From Mucilaginibacter rubeus (GTDB lineage: Bacteria > Bacteroidota > Bacteroidia > Sphingobacteriales > Sphingobacteriaceae), in contig NZ_CP043450.1 in assembly GCF_003286415.2 (NCBI RefSeq), positions 310,001 through 374,000 on the forward strand: a stretch of DNA of 64,000 bases, in the 5' to 3' direction. Positions 63,605 through 64,000 of this stretch are shown here, piece by piece. Numbering within the stretch: position 1 is the first letter of the stretch; each line of letters opens with the position of its first letter. Made by a program: the position numbers and the translations under genes. The notes under the pieces were generated by a model. It was given only the letters and a program-made list of their open reading frames with translations, ran no database searches and was not told the DNA's origin.

Positions 63605-64000
63605 ATGGACCCCGCACATTACGAGATTAGTTTATTTTACATTTTCGCTACCATATTTTTGGTTTTACTCAATGGCTTCTTTGTAGCCGCGGAGTTTGCC
63701 ATGGTGAGGGTTCGGGGTTCGCAGATAGAAATTAAGGCCAAAGGCGGCAGTGGCGTAGCCAAAGTTGCCCGGGGCATACTACATAATTTAGATGGTTACC
63801 TGGCTGCCACGCAGCTGGGTATTACCATTGCTTCACTGGCCCTTGGTGTGGTGGGTGAAGAGGTTGCCACTAACCTTGTTATCCGCGCCTTCCTGGGTGT
63901 AGGTATAACCCTTTCTCCGGGTTATATTACTGCCAGTCACATCTTAGCCTTCAGTTTTATTACCATTATGCATATTGTTTTTGGTGAGCTTGCGCCTAAG
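63605..64000 (+). CDS. CNNM/CorC-type (DUF21) transport protein, partial
   Basis: The window ends inside this gene; 132 codons are visible. It begins MDPAHYEISLFYIFA and has LVLLNGFFVAAEFAMVRVRG, LDGYLAATQLGITIASLALG-VVGEEVA and FSFITIMHIVFGELAPK, the DUF21 transmembrane domain of hemolysin C/CorC-type proteins, involved in metal-ion (often Mg2+) handling. The cytoplasmic CBS and CorC domains would lie beyond the edge. Confidence 0.9.
   Translation, partial: MDPAHYEISLFYIFATIFLVLLNGFFVAAEFAMVRVRGSQIEIKAKGGSGVAKVARGILHNLDGYLAATQLGITIASLALGVVGEEVATNLVIRAFLGVGITLSPGYITASHILAFSFITIMHIVFGELAPK

Noticed and set aside
1..64000. tRNA or rRNA genes
   Set aside because: I saw no cloverleaf with GGTTCRA-type arm or rRNA-like sequence.

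Overview
The window looks like chromosome from a Bacteroidota member, most likely Sphingobacteriaceae (Mucilaginibacter- or Pedobacter-like). This is inferred from gene content: a type IX secretion plug-type protein, an ExbB-ExbD-ExbD-TonB-PstS-TPR cluster, a 14-gene nuo operon with a short NuoG, and TAnnTTTG-type promoters with few Shine-Dalgarno sites. No tRNA or rRNA gene was recognised.

Layout. 1-4,060: end of an ABC-F-type gene, a DUF5103 secretion-plug protein, a thioesterase, a Pmp3-like protein and an NtrC-family response regulator. 4,130-5,377: an IS4-family insertion sequence sitting in the centre of a dispersed palindrome. 5,430-13,970: a potassium-uptake locus (two tiny membrane ORFs including kdpF, then kdpA, kdpB, kdpC, a KdpD sensor half and a separate histidine kinase), preceded by a sigma-54-like promoter and upstream palindromes. 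14,000-21,500: housekeeping and metabolic singletons (Nudix, PlsC, cupin, monooxygenase, RNase H-like, mercaptopyruvate sulfurtransferase, SRPBCC, MFS, DeoR regulator divergent from a nucleotidase). 21,900-26,300: an operon of two secreted AXE1-type esterases flanked by two homologous outer-membrane barrels. 26,300-34,070: acyltransferase, radical SAM, small membrane proteins, TauE, DoxX and hypotheticals.

34,350-38,790 is the accessory region. It holds a REP-associated tyrosine transposase (RAYT) with its probable REP palindromes, then a three-gene AT-rich operon that reads as a toxin-antitoxin-chaperone (TAC) module (HigB/RelE-like toxin, XRE antitoxin with a C-terminal extension, SecB-like chaperone) with a candidate operator, then a RecA-fold ATPase with a C-terminal helix-turn-helix. 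39,100-42,540: metK behind a probable SAM-II riboswitch, a lipid kinase and a SUI1 factor. 42,960-48,790: the TonB energising operon. 48,970-62,320: nuoA-N. 62,370-64,000: DedA, pyrophosphatase and the start of a CNNM/CorC-type protein.

Intergenic space throughout carries several families of imperfect palindromes, some inside operons (kdpA/kdpB, nuoF/nuoG, nuoK/nuoL). The points most worth following are the TAC module, the sigma-54 wiring of kdp, the RAYT/REP cluster, the SAM-II element before metK, and the IS inserted in a palindrome whose uninterrupted copy is also in the window.
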